Origin: Lepidurus packardi
Taxonomy: Eukaryota > Arthropoda > Branchiopoda > Notostraca > Triopsidae
Assembly (NCBI GenBank): GCA_023053545.1
Contig: JAKZAN010000002.1
Coordinates: 7,684,790-7,748,789 of the forward strand
DNA length: 64,000 nucleotides
Direction: 5' to 3'
Position numbers and translations under genes: made by a program
Shown here: positions 21,801 to 33,900 of the stretch, in pieces
Layout of the letters: each line of letters begins with the position of its first letter
Numbering within the stretch: the stretch's first letter is position 1
The notes under the pieces: model-generated
What the model was told of the DNA's origin: nothing
What the model saw: only the letters and a program-made list of their open reading frames with translations
The model's database searches: none

Positions 21801-24800
21801 TATGGAAGCGATCTGACTGTTTTCCCGGACGGCGTGCAGGTGGATCTCCGCCATAATCCACTGCAACGGATCAACTTCGATGACTTCCAGTTGAATACAG
21901 AAGAAGGCGTTCAGTCCACCAAGGGCAAAACGCTCTTTTTAGGCAACAACAGCCTCAACTGCGACTGTCAGGCGCTGGATTTCGCCAAGTACCTGCAAAA
22001 GAACTCCCCAGCGACTGGACAAAACAGTCCCCAGTACCTTTGGAACATTGTGACCGACCAGAACCTGTTTTGCATGGAACCTGAGTGGCTTCGAGGTCAG
22101 AATCCAGCGTCAGTAAGATTAACTGACTTCAAGTGCGATTTGCCTGTCAACCAAGGCTGTCCGAAGGGTTGTAGGTGCCAAAGGCGACCAGCGGATTTCA
22201 CGATTCTTGCTGATTGTAGCAGAACTAACTTTACCGACTTAGTCAACCTAATGACTATAATGCACAAACTTCCTACATGGTACAAAGTCGAGTTGAATTT
22301 GAGCCACAACGAAATAGAATCGCTGGACTGGCTCTCTGATCCCAAACTTGGCAGAATCGTCTGGCTCGCGTTGGACTACAATCACCTGACTTTCAACCAA
22401 ACTAACTGGACCAACTTGTATCTTCCGCCAAACCTAAACTTCCTGTCTTTGGTGGGGAATCGCTTCGACTCGTGGAGTACATCCGCGCTGAATTGGCTGA
22501 ATCGCACACTAGCGAACCGTACCCATCTCCGCTTAGAGTTGCGTAGCAATCCTTGGATTTGCGAGTGTGCTTGGTACCGATTCTTTACTGAAAATCCGAT
22601 CGGCAATCAGATTGATCAGGGTGACATTTCCTGTAACTTGGGTCGCCGGAGTCAGCAATCCATTGAACTAAAGCTACTAACCATAGCACAAGTGTGCGAC
22701 ACACGTTTGGGCATCGCGGCTATCATCGCCATCGCTTTCGCCTTACTAGCAGTACTTGCCGCAGTCTGTACAGTTCTATCCTACCGATACCGCCGGAGTC
22801 TCCTTATTTGGCTCTACGCCAAAGGCTGGTGCTTGAGCTGTATCACGGAATCCGAAGTGGACGACGACAAGCTGTACGATGCTTTCGTCAGTTACTCACA
22901 CAAAGACGAAGATTTCGTGCTCGAGGAGCTAGTACCGCGTTTAGAAGGCGGGAAGCAATCCCAACATACACTCGAAGATCCTGAATTGGTTCCTACTTAC
23001 CGCCTTTGTCTCCACTACCGGGATTGGCTGGCCGGGGAATGGATTCCCGAGCAGATCACCCGTTCCGTCTCCCAATCGCGCCGCACGATCGTCATTTTGT
23101 CCGAGCACTTCGTGGAAAGCGTTTGGGGGCGGTTGGAATTTCGCACGGCCTACTCTCAAGCTTTGGAAGATAAGCACAATCGTCTCATTATCGTGGTCAG
23201 AGGCGAGTTACCTTCGACCAACAGCATGGACAAGGAATTGGTCGACTACTTGAAACTCAACACCTATCTCAAGTGGGGCGATCCCTGGTTCTGGCAGCGT
23301 TTGCGTTACGCTTTACCCCACCAAACGACCAAAAATTCGTCCAGATCCCTTAAGCTAGCTCACAGCCATGACCCTAAACTAGATTCTGGTAACCTTGGCA
23401 AAGGTCTGCCCCCTTTGCCGCTCCGGAAAGACGATAAAGTCCAATTAGTAGGCGTCAACATCGAACTTACACCCACAACCACGCCTTCCCCTTCTGGCCA
23501 CTCGCCGCCTAATTTCGACTTGAAACCAGTCGCGAATTCAAGTGCCTAAAAATCTCACATTCTCTTTGATGCAATACGAGATTTTCTAACGTGACCTTTT
23601 GTAAGCTTGCTAACCTTGCTAATTATGCAAAAAATGCCCAGATTGGGGATAAAGTTAGTTGTTTTGTAAATAACGAGAGTCTCTAGCTAATGATCTTTTA
23701 CTTTTAAGAAGTACTATGGGGGTAAAAAGCAGTAGAATGTTGTAGAGGCAATAGGGTACTTACCAATAGAACGATGGGTTCTTGTTCAACTTCGTTGCAT
23801 GTTACGTACACTTCCATGGTTTGATTGCCAACTTGACAGAACACGGCCAGCAAATACATACAGAAGCATTTATCACACATTTGAATCTCTACTTATTTTT
23901 CTTTATTCCTACCTTGACATGTGCCAGGTTTAACCAAGCGTAAAACGTCGCCCATAATCTGGTAGGATTCGAACTGGCACCACTGAATAAGCACGTAGCT
24001 TTTATTAACAGCAACCTAGGGAAAAGACAGAATCAAATCCTTAACATGTGTATGAATTATATAATTGTACATTGACTAGTGGCAAAGTTTGCAAGGCAAA
24101 AACCATTTCGGGTTTTTTGAACTGGCAATTGGTTATGGTTTCTAGTGACGCATTCAGTGTACATGCCAGACTAGTATTCCAGTGAAAAACGTGCTGGCAA
24201 TCTTCGCTAATTTCACCCAAAACGGGACGACCCTGTGCATATAGAATAATTCATTTAATTCACTATAGGTCTAAAAGAAAAAAATATTCACCTGGCCTGC
24301 TGTGGGATCGCAAAAAAAGAGGATTCTGCTCGTAGCTGGCATAGTTCCATGACAAGCGTCACCGTGACTATACATAAGCTGTACTTCCCCGTCTCGCACC
24401 CACAGGGGTTTCATAGTCGCTTGGCCTAGACTCTAAAATTGGCATGTAACCAGATTTTAATTATCAAGAAATTCCAAGAAAAATATTTACTGTAGCCGAA
24501 GTTGGTGTGTTATAGCAAACAGCAGATCCTGGACGACATTTGGAATGTTTCACGGGGCCACAGACTTGGAGACGATAGGAATGCGTTTGGTTGAGTTTGA
24601 CTTGATAATCACGGCCTGCTAAAGGTACTAGATCCACCGAGCCTTCTAAACCTTCAATTCTGCAATCAGTTTGCACGTTATCCATTTGTTTGGGTTGGGG
24701 ACAAGCTGCTGCTGTTCTCCAAAGAATGTTGTACTCGCAAGCTGTAAAATTCGTCAAGACTGGCTGCGTACCCTAGAATAGTTACAATTCAAGCAAAATA

Positions 24801-25881
24801 CAAAGAAAATGTAATAAGCTTGTTCAGAAAGGCTTCTCTTACAGTAGCAGTTTCATCACACTGGAAGACGAGGATCGTTTTCGCTAGCTGGTATTGACCT
24901 GAAGCATTACATGGAGCTCCACCAGCGTAAACAAGCTTTATGGTATGGTTGGGACCCAGCACTGGACCTTCTAACGCGTGTCCCACGTCTGTAAACCGCT
25001 GGGTTTCAAAATCCTCGGCTAAACAAGCCGCTGCTTCATAATCGCACTGAGAAGCGTGGGCGTGGATATGTGAGTGACACACGTTGAACAGAATTTTCTT
25101 AAAACCTAGAAACCAAAGAGTAACTAGGTCAAAAATGTAATCTTAGACCAAAGGCTAAAGGACCAAATACCCGTGGTTCCAACAGGATTGGGCACTTGGA
25201 CTTCCCAATTTTCTTCAACCATTGTCAAGGAGCTCAAATCGTAGACAATAGGTTCTTTTCCAGTCGTGTCTGTGACTTTGCAATCCACTTGAGTTCTTGG
25301 GGCACATGCAGCTTGAGTTCTCCACAGGAAAGTATAGGAACAACTGGCTTTATCTTCATGGAGTAAATCTGGAGCAGGAAAAAAGATAATTCATTCTACA
25401 AACTTTGCCTTTGACATTTTTTAGATGATCTACCTATTTGGCCCGCACCAGTAGCTGTGTGATTGCAAGCAAACACAATTTGCGTCGAATACGTTGCTGA
25501 TTTGTTTTGACTTCCAGGGCAGGGATGATCACCGTTCGTAAATCTCATAGTGAGGGCCCCATCATTATACATAACGCTATCTGACACGCTTCCAAGTTTT
25601 AGCTTCTGCGAATCTTTCTGAGAGCAAATACTGGCATTGGGACCACATTTCGCCGCATCGAGGGCTTTACAAGGCAGAAAATAGAACGTTTCGGACTCAA
25701 TTTGCAGCGTCGCAGGTTCGCTCAAATTAGACAAAGATGTCAAGTCAAAAACATGACCAAAAAGAGGATCCTTCACAGAGCAACCGCTCCCAGTAATACT
25801 CTCTTGCCCTTGTGTCCCAAACAAATCCAAAACCAGTACAGAAGCCACTACGAAAAATCTGCTCGACGCAGTTAAGGCCAT
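18894..25881 (-). CDS. Lerp: LERP/CI-MPR-type lysosomal enzyme receptor, short form
   Basis: Eleven exons: 25434..25881, 25171..25368, 24843..25105, 24491..24772, 24292..24432, 24077..24232 (left end could be 24071), 23913..24015, 23764..23831, 19274..19343, 19069..19205 and 18894..18995. All phases agree, giving about 655 residues. The order is a signal peptide (residues about 1-25), then roughly four Cys-rich mannose-6-phosphate-receptor-homology repeats. These show the family patterns C.Y.F.W.T..AC, G.L.L.Y..G..C and a Cys pair near each end. One membrane segment follows (VVPVLLVLVVSSALILIAALVL), then a tail of about 60 residues. The tail ends in an acidic-cluster dileucine, QSDDELLT, like the GGA-adaptor signal of the mammalian receptor. 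The receptor should carry hydrolases between Golgi and endosomes. Mammalian CI-MPR has 15 repeats and fly LERP fewer, so this is a compact form. Intron 8 (19344-23763) contains a whole Toll gene on the other strand. Confidence 0.9.
20167..20174. promoter_or_regulatory. CRE-like palindrome upstream of Toll
   Basis: TGACGTCA, the full CREB/ATF palindrome, lies 46 bases before the Toll ATG. It is a plausible core-promoter-proximal site, but one 8-base match is weak evidence alone. Confidence 0.4.
20220..23549 (+). CDS. Tl: Toll-like receptor, intronless, nested in the LERP intron
   Basis: A single 1,109-residue open frame. The signal peptide is about residues 1-24. The ectodomain carries roughly fifteen leucine-rich repeats. 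A first LRR C-cap (NSLNCDCQALDF..., Cys cluster near 580-645) is followed by an LRR N-cap (GCPKGCRC, about 648). Further LRRs lead to a second C-cap (NPWICECAWYRF). This interrupted-cap layout marks the protostome multiple-cysteine-cluster Toll class. The membrane segment is about 829-852 (GIAAIIAIAFALLAVLAAVC). The cytoplasmic TIR domain is about 883-1030 with box 1 YDAFVSYSHKD, a box 2/BB-loop region CLHYRDWLAGEWIP and box 3 GDPWFWQRLRYALP, all very close to insect Toll. It likely binds a Spatzle-type ligand and signals through MyD88; this is inferred from family. The absence of introns contrasts with every neighbour. Confidence 0.95.
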   Translation: MKCSLTRTEYFLLILVSIVVRIHTLDQCRTILPNSDDNNKKACTCLESREGIEINCDAHIVVSPPDEYSDGSTSYEYTLSAKYDRRRSLKLKCVNHNWTEHIHSWNLGAYVPDLTLENCMFVESESLQNILQEMNISASSIESFSMYLPVSMKTLPESFLDGLSSLKSFTVKNSGLETLNSRVFRDSVKLKRLELYGNRLSTSLDFLGSLPSLQILHLGYNNLKEIRLEETFQQVSHNFTLLELSSNSIRRLDAHTFRHFSSLTILDLSSNNLIDPFPETLFDSFSKLKNLSLAKSNISTLPASLFANLTALQRLDLQSNQFQENLPESLFESLTQLIELNLGYCNLTLLYDKVFASLTNLRMLNLEKNSLESLPSNILAGTFKLRQLRLSGNRLSSLPDNLLVNCEQLEALYLDHNLLTVLNLDFSSQMTTLKIIHLQRNQLHTVNKDKFMVLEALEEADLSFNNLTLGSTIIPGLDEQQSIFRYSVNLRLLNLARNRIKDWFSDWNNMVKLEVLNLSRNMFSYIQYGSDLTVFPDGVQVDLRHNPLQRINFDDFQLNTEEGVQSTKGKTLFLGNNSLNCDCQALDFAKYLQKNSPATGQNSPQYLWNIVTDQNLFCMEPEWLRGQNPASVRLTDFKCDLPVNQGCPKGCRCQRRPADFTILADCSRTNFTDLVNLMTIMHKLPTWYKVELNLSHNEIESLDWLSDPKLGRIVWLALDYNHLTFNQTNWTNLYLPPNLNFLSLVGNRFDSWSTSALNWLNRTLANRTHLRLELRSNPWICECAWYRFFTENPIGNQIDQGDISCNLGRRSQQSIELKLLTIAQVCDTRLGIAAIIAIAFALLAVLAAVCTVLSYRYRRSLLIWLYAKGWCLSCITESEVDDDKLYDAFVSYSHKDEDFVLEELVPRLEGGKQSQHTLEDPELVPTYRLCLHYRDWLAGEWIPEQITRSVSQSRRTIVILSEHFVESVWGRLEFRTAYSQALEDKHNRLIIVVRGELPSTNSMDKELVDYLKLNTYLKWGDPWFWQRLRYALPHQTTKNSSRSLKLAHSHDPKLDSGNLGKGLPPLPLRKDDKVQLVGVNIELTPTTTPSPSGHSPPNFDLKPVANSSA

Positions 25882-26609
25882 GGAGGAAATCTAGAATTCT
25901 AGACAAAAAATTGTTTATTCGCGCAAAGTTTTTCATTAAGTAATAGACAAACGATGGAGACAAGTTACATATTTCCCGAGACCCGTAACTAAAGAAGTTC
26001 ACCTTAATATCCAAGAAAACTGTAAACTCACTCACTCATATTTTTATTTCGTTGTATAATCATGACACTGTGTAGAGCGACCGAAAACACGTTAGCTCCT
26101 CCCTTCCGGGGATTACGATCCGCTTATGTATGTGCCGCCATCTGTAGGACTTCATTTAACTGTACCTTCGCGTCCTCAAAATACGTACAAATTTGAACAG
26201 AAAAAAACCTTCCGTGCGTAATAGTAAAATCGTAACGTATCAAAAAAGACACTACCTGCAAAAGCTATTCTACAAAATCTTCTAAAAAAAGCTATTCATT
26301 TAACTGTACTTTCGCGTCCTCAAAATACGTACAAATTTGAACAGAGAAAACCTTCCGTGCGTAACAGTAAAATCGTAACGTATCAAAAAAGACACTAACT
26401 GCAAAAGCTATTCTGCGGTCACTTTCAAGATTAGGTGCCTGCGACAATAAACATGAATTAGTACTTGAGCTGCATACACTAAAGATTAGGTGTGCCTTAT
26501 GACAAATCAGACTTCGCCTGAACCAAACAGTTTACATGTAAAGGAGTAGGCTGAATCGTTGGGCTGTGAACAAGATGTATTGACAAAATTCATCCGCTCT
26601 GACGCCTTT
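25882..26609. other. Gap between LERP start and RPL35A end, with a direct repeat
   Basis: It contains the LERP promoter side and the 3' region of RPL35A. No coding sequence is seen. A 120-base unit is present twice in direct orientation (26151-26270 and 26295-26413). Confidence 0.5.
26151..26413. repeat. Two direct copies of a 120-base unit
   Basis: Copies at 26151-26270 and 26295-26413 begin TTCATTTAACTGTAC and end GCAAAAGCTATTC. They differ at only a handful of positions and are separated by 24 bases that partly repeat the unit end (AAAAGCTATTC). The pattern looks like a recent local tandem duplication. Confidence 0.85.
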
Positions 26610-27518
26610 TTAGAGGTTGGAAGGATAAAGCATGATTCTCACACGGTGTCCCATGGCAGCAGCAGGCAAATTTGACTTGAACTTGCCTCGCAGGGCGCCA
26701 GAAGGTCCATGTGGGCGTGTTATCTTACCCCAGATGGCACGCAACTTGCTTTTGCGATCTTTTTTGCCGGGAACAGCCTTCAAGGTCTTGGCCTGCAAAA
26801 CAAATAGATAAAATTACTCAAAGATTCCTAACTTGCTACTTCAAAGATCCATAACTCATAGATCCATAACAAAAAATAATGTGGACAAATAGCATACGTG
26901 ACACGCTTAAAACAAGCATGCACAAATCAAGCAGCTCAGCCAAGCTAACGCTTCTACTCTAGCATGTATAGCGACCGACAAATTGACATGCAGTCAATGC
27001 CAGTTATTAAAACACGCAAAACACACGTGCTTATTTAAGTAAATTCTAAGTCAAATGAAAATACCTTGTATACGAAAGCGCATTTCTTGCCAACATAAAA
27101 CCAAGCGTCTTTCTTTAGATTGCAGCCGTCAACCTTCAACAGGGCTGTATTTTCGTGTTGATTACGGAGACCACGTTTGAAGCCAGTGAAGATGGCTCGT
27201 GCATATAACCTGTGATAAAAAATAAAGACTTGATTAGTGAGCTCAAGACCAATGATACATGTAAGCTTGGGCATCTGCTATAATAGGAAACTATGCCTAC
27301 TACAGACAATAAACAAGCTGGTTTTAACTTTCCTTTAGCATGCTTTTCCTGCCTGGGCTTAAATATATAACAATATAAACCTGGCTGTTAGCACATGCAA
27401 AAGTTAACCATAACAGTATCTACCGATCCAATAATCAACACTGCTTTTGTTACCTTGTGAAATTCTTGTTTCGCAGGGTTCTTTTGGGGGAGGACGTCTT
27501 CGGCGCTTCTTCTGCCAT
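26610..27518 (-). CDS. RPL35A: 60S ribosomal protein eL33 (RPL35A)
   Basis: Three exons, 27454..27518, 27065..27209 and 26610..26792, give 130 residues. The body aligns with human RPL35A from [20 protein letters not shown] through [12 protein letters not shown] to [13 protein letters not shown] and the terminal [11 protein letters not shown], so the identification is firm. It is a structural protein of the large ribosomal subunit. The protein has about 20 more N-terminal residues than the human form, basic and Ser/Pro-containing, all encoded by exon 1. Intron phases are consistent. The downstream neighbour on the same strand is LERP, and UNC79 ends about 420 bases upstream. Confidence 0.96.
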
Positions 27519-27942
27519 TTTCCTAAATACAGAATTGCTTCTAAGTGAATGTTTTCGGACACCAACAGACAAGCGAACCAATGAGAAGGAAAACCGCCGA
27601 TAGGGAATCTAAGTTTATCTGTTCAACGACGGGTCATCTGACCCGTCTTCTTTGCTTTTCTTACGATAGATACATCTATTAACGCAAACCACCACAAAAT
27701 ATCCATTCTTTGGCACGGATAAATAGGATTTTTGATCAAATACGGCATATTTACCTGCTATATTCCACACTGCACTTAACAAAGGAATAGAGAAAAGGGA
27801 AGACTCCAGTTACCAGGCTAGTCGGAAAATATTGGACTCTGTTCAAAACAGTACAACTATCGTGGGGGCGTGTTTAACGAGATGATTTTAAAAACCGGAC
27901 AATTCAACATTTTAACAGTAATAAATAGTCTAGATTTTGCAC
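27519..27942. promoter_or_regulatory. RPL35A upstream region / UNC79 3' flank
   Basis: This stretch holds the promoter of RPL35A and the 3' end of UNC79, both leftward. No coding sequence or clear motif is seen. Confidence 0.4.
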
Positions 27943-30900
27943 TTAAACAGTGTAAAATTGTGTCGCAGCGGAAGATTGAAGTTCCATTTGCCCCATCTTG
28001 AATTGTAAACGCTGCAGCCACTTAGCGAGTACATTTCCGCTACTCAAACCCTCAGGAATACTGGCAGCAACTGCGCCGCCCCCTGCCAGACACGACTGAA
28101 AACGTACTTGCAAATGACTCGGCAACTGAAATCCAAATAAGATTAAAAACTTTTTCTCGCCACAGAGAGCGGTCACTTACTTGAGCTCCGTAAGCGTGTA
28201 AAACTGGAGTCCAGACAGGCAATAACAACGTAAGTAACGTCGAACTGACTTCCGCCAAGGCTTCCATCAAGCTCAAGAAATGCAGATTGACCATTTCTGC
28301 CAACTGAGAAATTCGAAAATTTAGTAGGTTAATTATTTCATGCTGAAATTCCACAACTCACAACTTTGGAATGTGCCACCAATTGGAGAATCGACGGTGT
28401 AATCTTAGCCCAGAAATCCACCAACACGTTAAACACCAACATTTGAGCATCCGTGGCGCTTCCACCACTTCCACCGCTGTTGCTACCGCCATTGATGGAA
28501 TGTGCAGTCGCCATTTGCTCCAGATAGACAGTCCACAACTATCCAATTTTGAACATCAGTTAATTAGAACATTGAAAACGGTTACAAATTCACCTGACAG
28601 AGCAAAAACGCGTGGAAAAGCGAAGACATATGTAAGACAGAAGTTTTGGACTGTTCCGCAAATCCAGCAAAGACTGCCTGGACGTGATCAGCTAACGGAC
28701 ACGAGCATTCCAGCGGTAATGGAGTTGGCAGACTACTATTGATACTGGCAATACTGGAGCTGCCAACTGTTGGAGCTGCCAATTGATGCTGCAAAGCGCC
28801 TAATAAGAGCCAGGCCAATAAACGCATGTGTGACACGCATTCCAGAAACTCCCTCGGTCTAAGCAGAACAAATTAATGCCTCTATAAAAACAATTCAACC
28901 GTTAGTTACCCTTGCTGTAAAGAGGAAGACGGCGGGGTTAATAACCAGGGCAAATACCGAGTCAACGCCCTCGAATCCTTGTTACTCGCAGCAGTTCCGG
29001 CACTAGAAGCCGTCCCAGTCCCAGCGTTGACATTCCGACCCATGTCCAAGGCCAACCATTGGGCTAATCCCGCTTTGACACACCCTCCGAGCGTGTCTTC
29101 ATGCATTCCACCTCCGCCGCCTCCCCAGTTCACCCCATTCGTTGGGGTTGAAGTCGAGTTTAGTCCCGTATTCTGAAACAAAGCAAAAACGCCAAGTAAA
29201 CGACTGTAAAAATTGTAAAAAATTTCATGCTAGAATTCTAATCCGCTCGCTAGAAGAAGAAAAATATTATTTAATTTACACACTGACCTTGATCTTGGAA
29301 AGGGCGTGAACATCTGTTAAGAAATCTAAAACATCATTCGTATGGGGCCGTAAGCATTCGGAAGCACCAGTGGGTGTAGCCGTGGATGTACCAGCGACAC
29401 CAGCTTCATCATCATGCGGCAAAAGCGGATGGGGCGAAAGCCATCCTCCTGCATCTTCCAATACCATTTGGACTAGAAAGAGTAAATTGGCTTCCGGCAA
29501 ATCCACTTTAAATTTCAGAGCTGCAACCAATTCCGTCACACCTGCTCTCGTCAGCAGAAGCTTTTCGCGTTCCTAATAGCAAAACCCAAGTCAGTAGTTT
29601 CTTTTCTCTTGATACAAAAAAAAGAGAAAAAGACACGTTACTCGGTTGAATGACTTATAACACGCCGTACACGATTCCAAGAAAAGGGCGTGATCCAAGG
29701 GGAGATGTTGGACTAAAAATCCCAACATTTTCCCGAAAGTGTCTAAAACAGCTTTATGATTGGCCCAAGCAGCAGCTCGGACTCCACAGCCCAAAATTCG
29801 TAAGACAGCGGGTGCTAACTGCGTTTGAAGCGCGTTCATCCCTATTCCAAGCAACTCTGGTGGAAGGAGTAAAAGGAGACGGGCTAGAAATGTGTCCAAC
29901 GCCGTCAACAGCCCCGTCCAGGCTGCCGTTCCTGGTTGGGCCAGAGGAGTTAAGGGAGCATCGGGGGCTAAGCACTCCAAATAGGTGGCCACGTTGTCCA
30001 AAAGCAAGGGCATTCCATCCCAGACCAAGTGTTTGTCTTCGTTAAGGGCGTCCAGCAAGAAATGCAGAGGCGCCACCGGGTTTAACTCCGTAAAATCCGA
30101 TAAAGCCACTGTCACGGTCTTGAATAAGTTGGCCTTCACAACCTCTATAAATGAACAAGGCACGTCGATGACGTTAATTTAGGCAACGGTCTAGTTAGAA
30201 GCGCAAGGAAAAACGGTCCTTTTACCTGGTAATGTGGTTTTGAAAAGCTGTAGAAAGACGCGATTAGGCGTTAATTGATGCAAAACACAGCGAAGAAACT
30301 GTCGAGCGACACTGGGCGCACTGCCTGGTACATGAATGCTGCTTTCCCCTTGCCAGCTATAATTCTGCAGCACTGATACTCTAACAAAACATTTGTATTA
30401 CGGGGAGAAAATAATAAATAAAAATAATAAAAAAGAAATAAGATTACTTTGAAACCGTACGAAGCATTTCTGGGAGCAAAACCGCGGCCATGCCAGGCTC
30501 GCGGTGCACATAAGTTGCCAAAACAACGACGCATAAGCCAAGATCTTCGTCCGGAAAGCACTGGATAGGCGCGTGACAACCTGGGCAGCGTTCTACGATG
30601 CAATCTTCCCCAACTCTTAGACTGCTTTGCTTTAAACGCCCTACTCCGCGCGGGGGCGGTACCCAGTTATGATTTCCCAGGGAGTTTAGCCTATTGTACA
30701 ATAATAACAATAATTATAGTCATAATTAAGGTCACACAGTCAAATTAACCATGGTTCAGTGTCTCCCGCAGCCCTTGAAGAAGACGTCGGAGGCGGTACC
30801 ACGGACGCCATTTTCCGTTGCCGAGGTCGAGCGCCGGTACTGCTGCTATTCCCTTCGTCTTGGGCTGACACTACAGAAGCTGCAGGCTGAACGATAGGTT

Positions 30901-33900
30901 CTACTGCAGCTACCCCAAACTAAACATGCAAGCGGATTAGATGCAGGCAAAATTGGAAACGAAAGACTGGTTCCGGAATTACTTTCAGAGCTTGTGGTAA
31001 AGATGCTGGTACTTTGTTGTGATGGTTAGTACTGCTGACGATGTGGGCTTCATAAATTGGCGGCGCAGGAGTACTCTGCACACACGCAGTCATTAAGCTG
31101 CCGAGCTCCCCGCCGCTCTGAAACTGTTCGTCTTCTTCTCTGCTTTCAGCTGCGCGCGCATTAGCTGGAACGTTTCGATTCCTCGCCATGTGTCGGACGT
31201 TGTTAACCTCCTGGGAATGCATTGCTCGCACGTCTTCAGAGAATACCTTCAACCAAGAGACAACACCCGATTCGGTCGATTCAAATGGAGAATAAGTATT
31301 AAAGATCCATGTAATTACTGTAGACGCCGCTTATTATCACTGGTTATTTGAAGCGGCCTCTTTAAGGAATCAAATTTTAGGGGACCGATTCAAAATGATA
31401 AAATTCATAGCTTTTAGATCGGTTATTAGAATAACACTTTCGGATATTAGAATCAATTTCAAAAGAAGCTTCACATGTATAGTAACGAAACACGAAAAGT
31501 ACAGTAGGGATTTCTATATGGACTTTGTATATTGACCATACCCATTGCTTTTACGTCGTTTTGGCCAATCCTGTCATTCCCAGCCTATTACTGCGCTTAT
31601 AGGGGAAATCCCTTCTAAACCTTCTAAACTACACAGTCAATTAAACGGGCAGGTTATTCAACTGAACGACCATTTCCTTTAATTGACTGGGAAAACTAGA
31701 AATGATATCGTGGTTATATGTTAGGTTATATTAGGTTAGGCGTCCTTCTGTCAGGGTCCGGAGTGCTTGTACCCGACTCAATTGTGTCGGATACAGGGAG
31801 TCCTTTTGTCGAGTCGGCCTTGTGTCTACTTCTCGTGTTGATAACCCAACCTAAGCGTAGGAGCAGGCTTCAACGGCGCATTGTTACTCGTGTTTTAGAC
31901 GTGTGGTTATATAAAAATGGCGACGAACAAGAAAATAGGTATTTAAATGTAAAAGAGAAGTTGTGGCTCATTTAAGCTTATGACAAATTACGTTTAAAAG
32001 ATTTGCCACACAGGGAAGCGACCGCTGAGCTAGGAATTCCTGAATCATTTCTATCAAAATTGTTGAAAATTCTTTTACGAAAGAAACAATAGTGGGTGTA
32101 GTGAATCTAGGAAAAGGAAACGTGTGGGAAAGTGGCAATATGTAGACGATATTTTGTTTCTTTGGTTTAAACAAGCCAGTTCGTTTCGCGTGTCGATTAA
32201 TCGTAGTACTCTACTGCATAGCCACGTTCGTTTTGACGAAAGTTTAAGTCGACTTAAAAGTCTTCCCAAGATTTGGCGCTTATAAGCGTGCGAAATGGGT
32301 AGACTTCAATGGACTTCGGGCTTATGAGCGTTTTCTTGAGCTAGTCGACTAAGGCTATATCGAAAAATGCATATATTGCTTTTGTTTATTTTCTACAAGC
32401 ACCGCCCCTTCAAAGGATATTGCATCCCTTCAAATAACCAGACCTATCTTAAGCAAGCTAATCCAACTAAGAACGACACACTTCCCAACTAAATGCTACT
32501 TAAAACGAATTGCTAAAACGGACTCTGACATCTGTGCCTGCCAAGACCGGTCCAAACAAGACCTACCCCACTTATTGTTTCACTGCCGAAGAATTAATAA
32601 GGAGAGAGCCGAACTTCTACGAGAACTGAGCAAACTTAAAGTTCATTTTAGTGTAAACTCTGTACTTACTACCTCGAAGGCTTTTCCCGCCCTTGTCACC
32701 TTCATGCAGAAAGCTATTGATTCCTGTCGCTAATTTTAAGCCCTGTTTCACAAACCCTTTTACGTTATTTTTATCTCGCACCCATCAACCCTAGTCATTT
32801 CAAACAAGTTTCCTCACTCGTGGTTTGTTCACCCAAGTTAAGAGTGGAACACAAACCCACTCATGATGTTATGGTGATTATCGAAATCCAGATTGTAGAT
32901 ACTGTAAGAAAGGCAATAGGCATAAGCCTACGCCTAAATAAATTAAAAAAAAAAAAAAAAAGCAAAGCCCCATGGGTGGAGCAATTGCAAACATTTACTT
33001 ATAAGCGTTCGTTTGGACTCGAGACTTTCCAAGTCGACTTCCGTAAACTTTCATAGTTTAGTCTAAAACGAACGGTTATAAGCGTAAGTCAAGGAAGTTT
33101 GGCTGATCTAAGTTTAAGTCAAAAGTGCAAAATGAACGCTGCTCATATTTCCGGTTTTCGGTTATTATAATCTCCGTTTAATATAATCAATATTCACGTA
33201 ACAAACGAGACCACAATAATCTACTATATATAGGCTTTTTTTTCTTACCTTATCAAAACTTTCTTGGGGTGAAAGGGACATCGAGGGCGATCCGGTTTTG
33301 GGACTCTCTGGAATGGCTTCCAATTCAGGTTCCAACTCTTCTGCTTCGCTCGACATACTATGGGAAACCCGAGTTTAATATTATAACTAAACGAGATTTC
33401 TTCCATGCAAACTATGCAGAACACAAATAAATAAATATGGGAAAAATTAAATTACCTGGACATGGATTTCAACTCAGAGCGGCCAACACCACTGCTAGTA
33501 CTTCTTAAGGTACGTCTTGTATTTACTGCGTTCGTTTCATCAGCTTCGGTACTGAGAGACGCTGGCAACGTAGGTGGACCACCACTAGTTGCCAATATAG
33601 TCAAGGCTAGCGAGGGGCGAGGCATGTAGGCGGCGCTTCGTTGGGCCCAGCCTGGTTCCTGGGTCACTTCTGCATCGACAGCAGCTCCCGGTGATCCCAA
33701 GGACGCTTGACTTTGCTCTCGAGAGCGATAACCACCGAATGGCTGTGAAACAGGGGCAGTACCGGCTTGTCCGTTAGTGTTGGTCACCGGACAGCTATGG
33801 AATTGGGCCTCTAAAGTGTGCAGCACGAGTCGAACCGAGGAGTGGACGGCGCTAGCCACCGGTTGAGTGTTATAATGGTATTTGTAGAGGATAACGAGCA

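Noticed and set aside
18894-25881. Reading the exons left of Toll and right of Toll as two separate genes
   Set aside because: The phases match and the two parts complete one receptor-homology repeat plus membrane segment and tail.
31718-31975. 85-residue plus-strand open frame
   Set aside because: It runs across a foldback fragment and a decayed transposase in mixed frames, so it is not a host gene.
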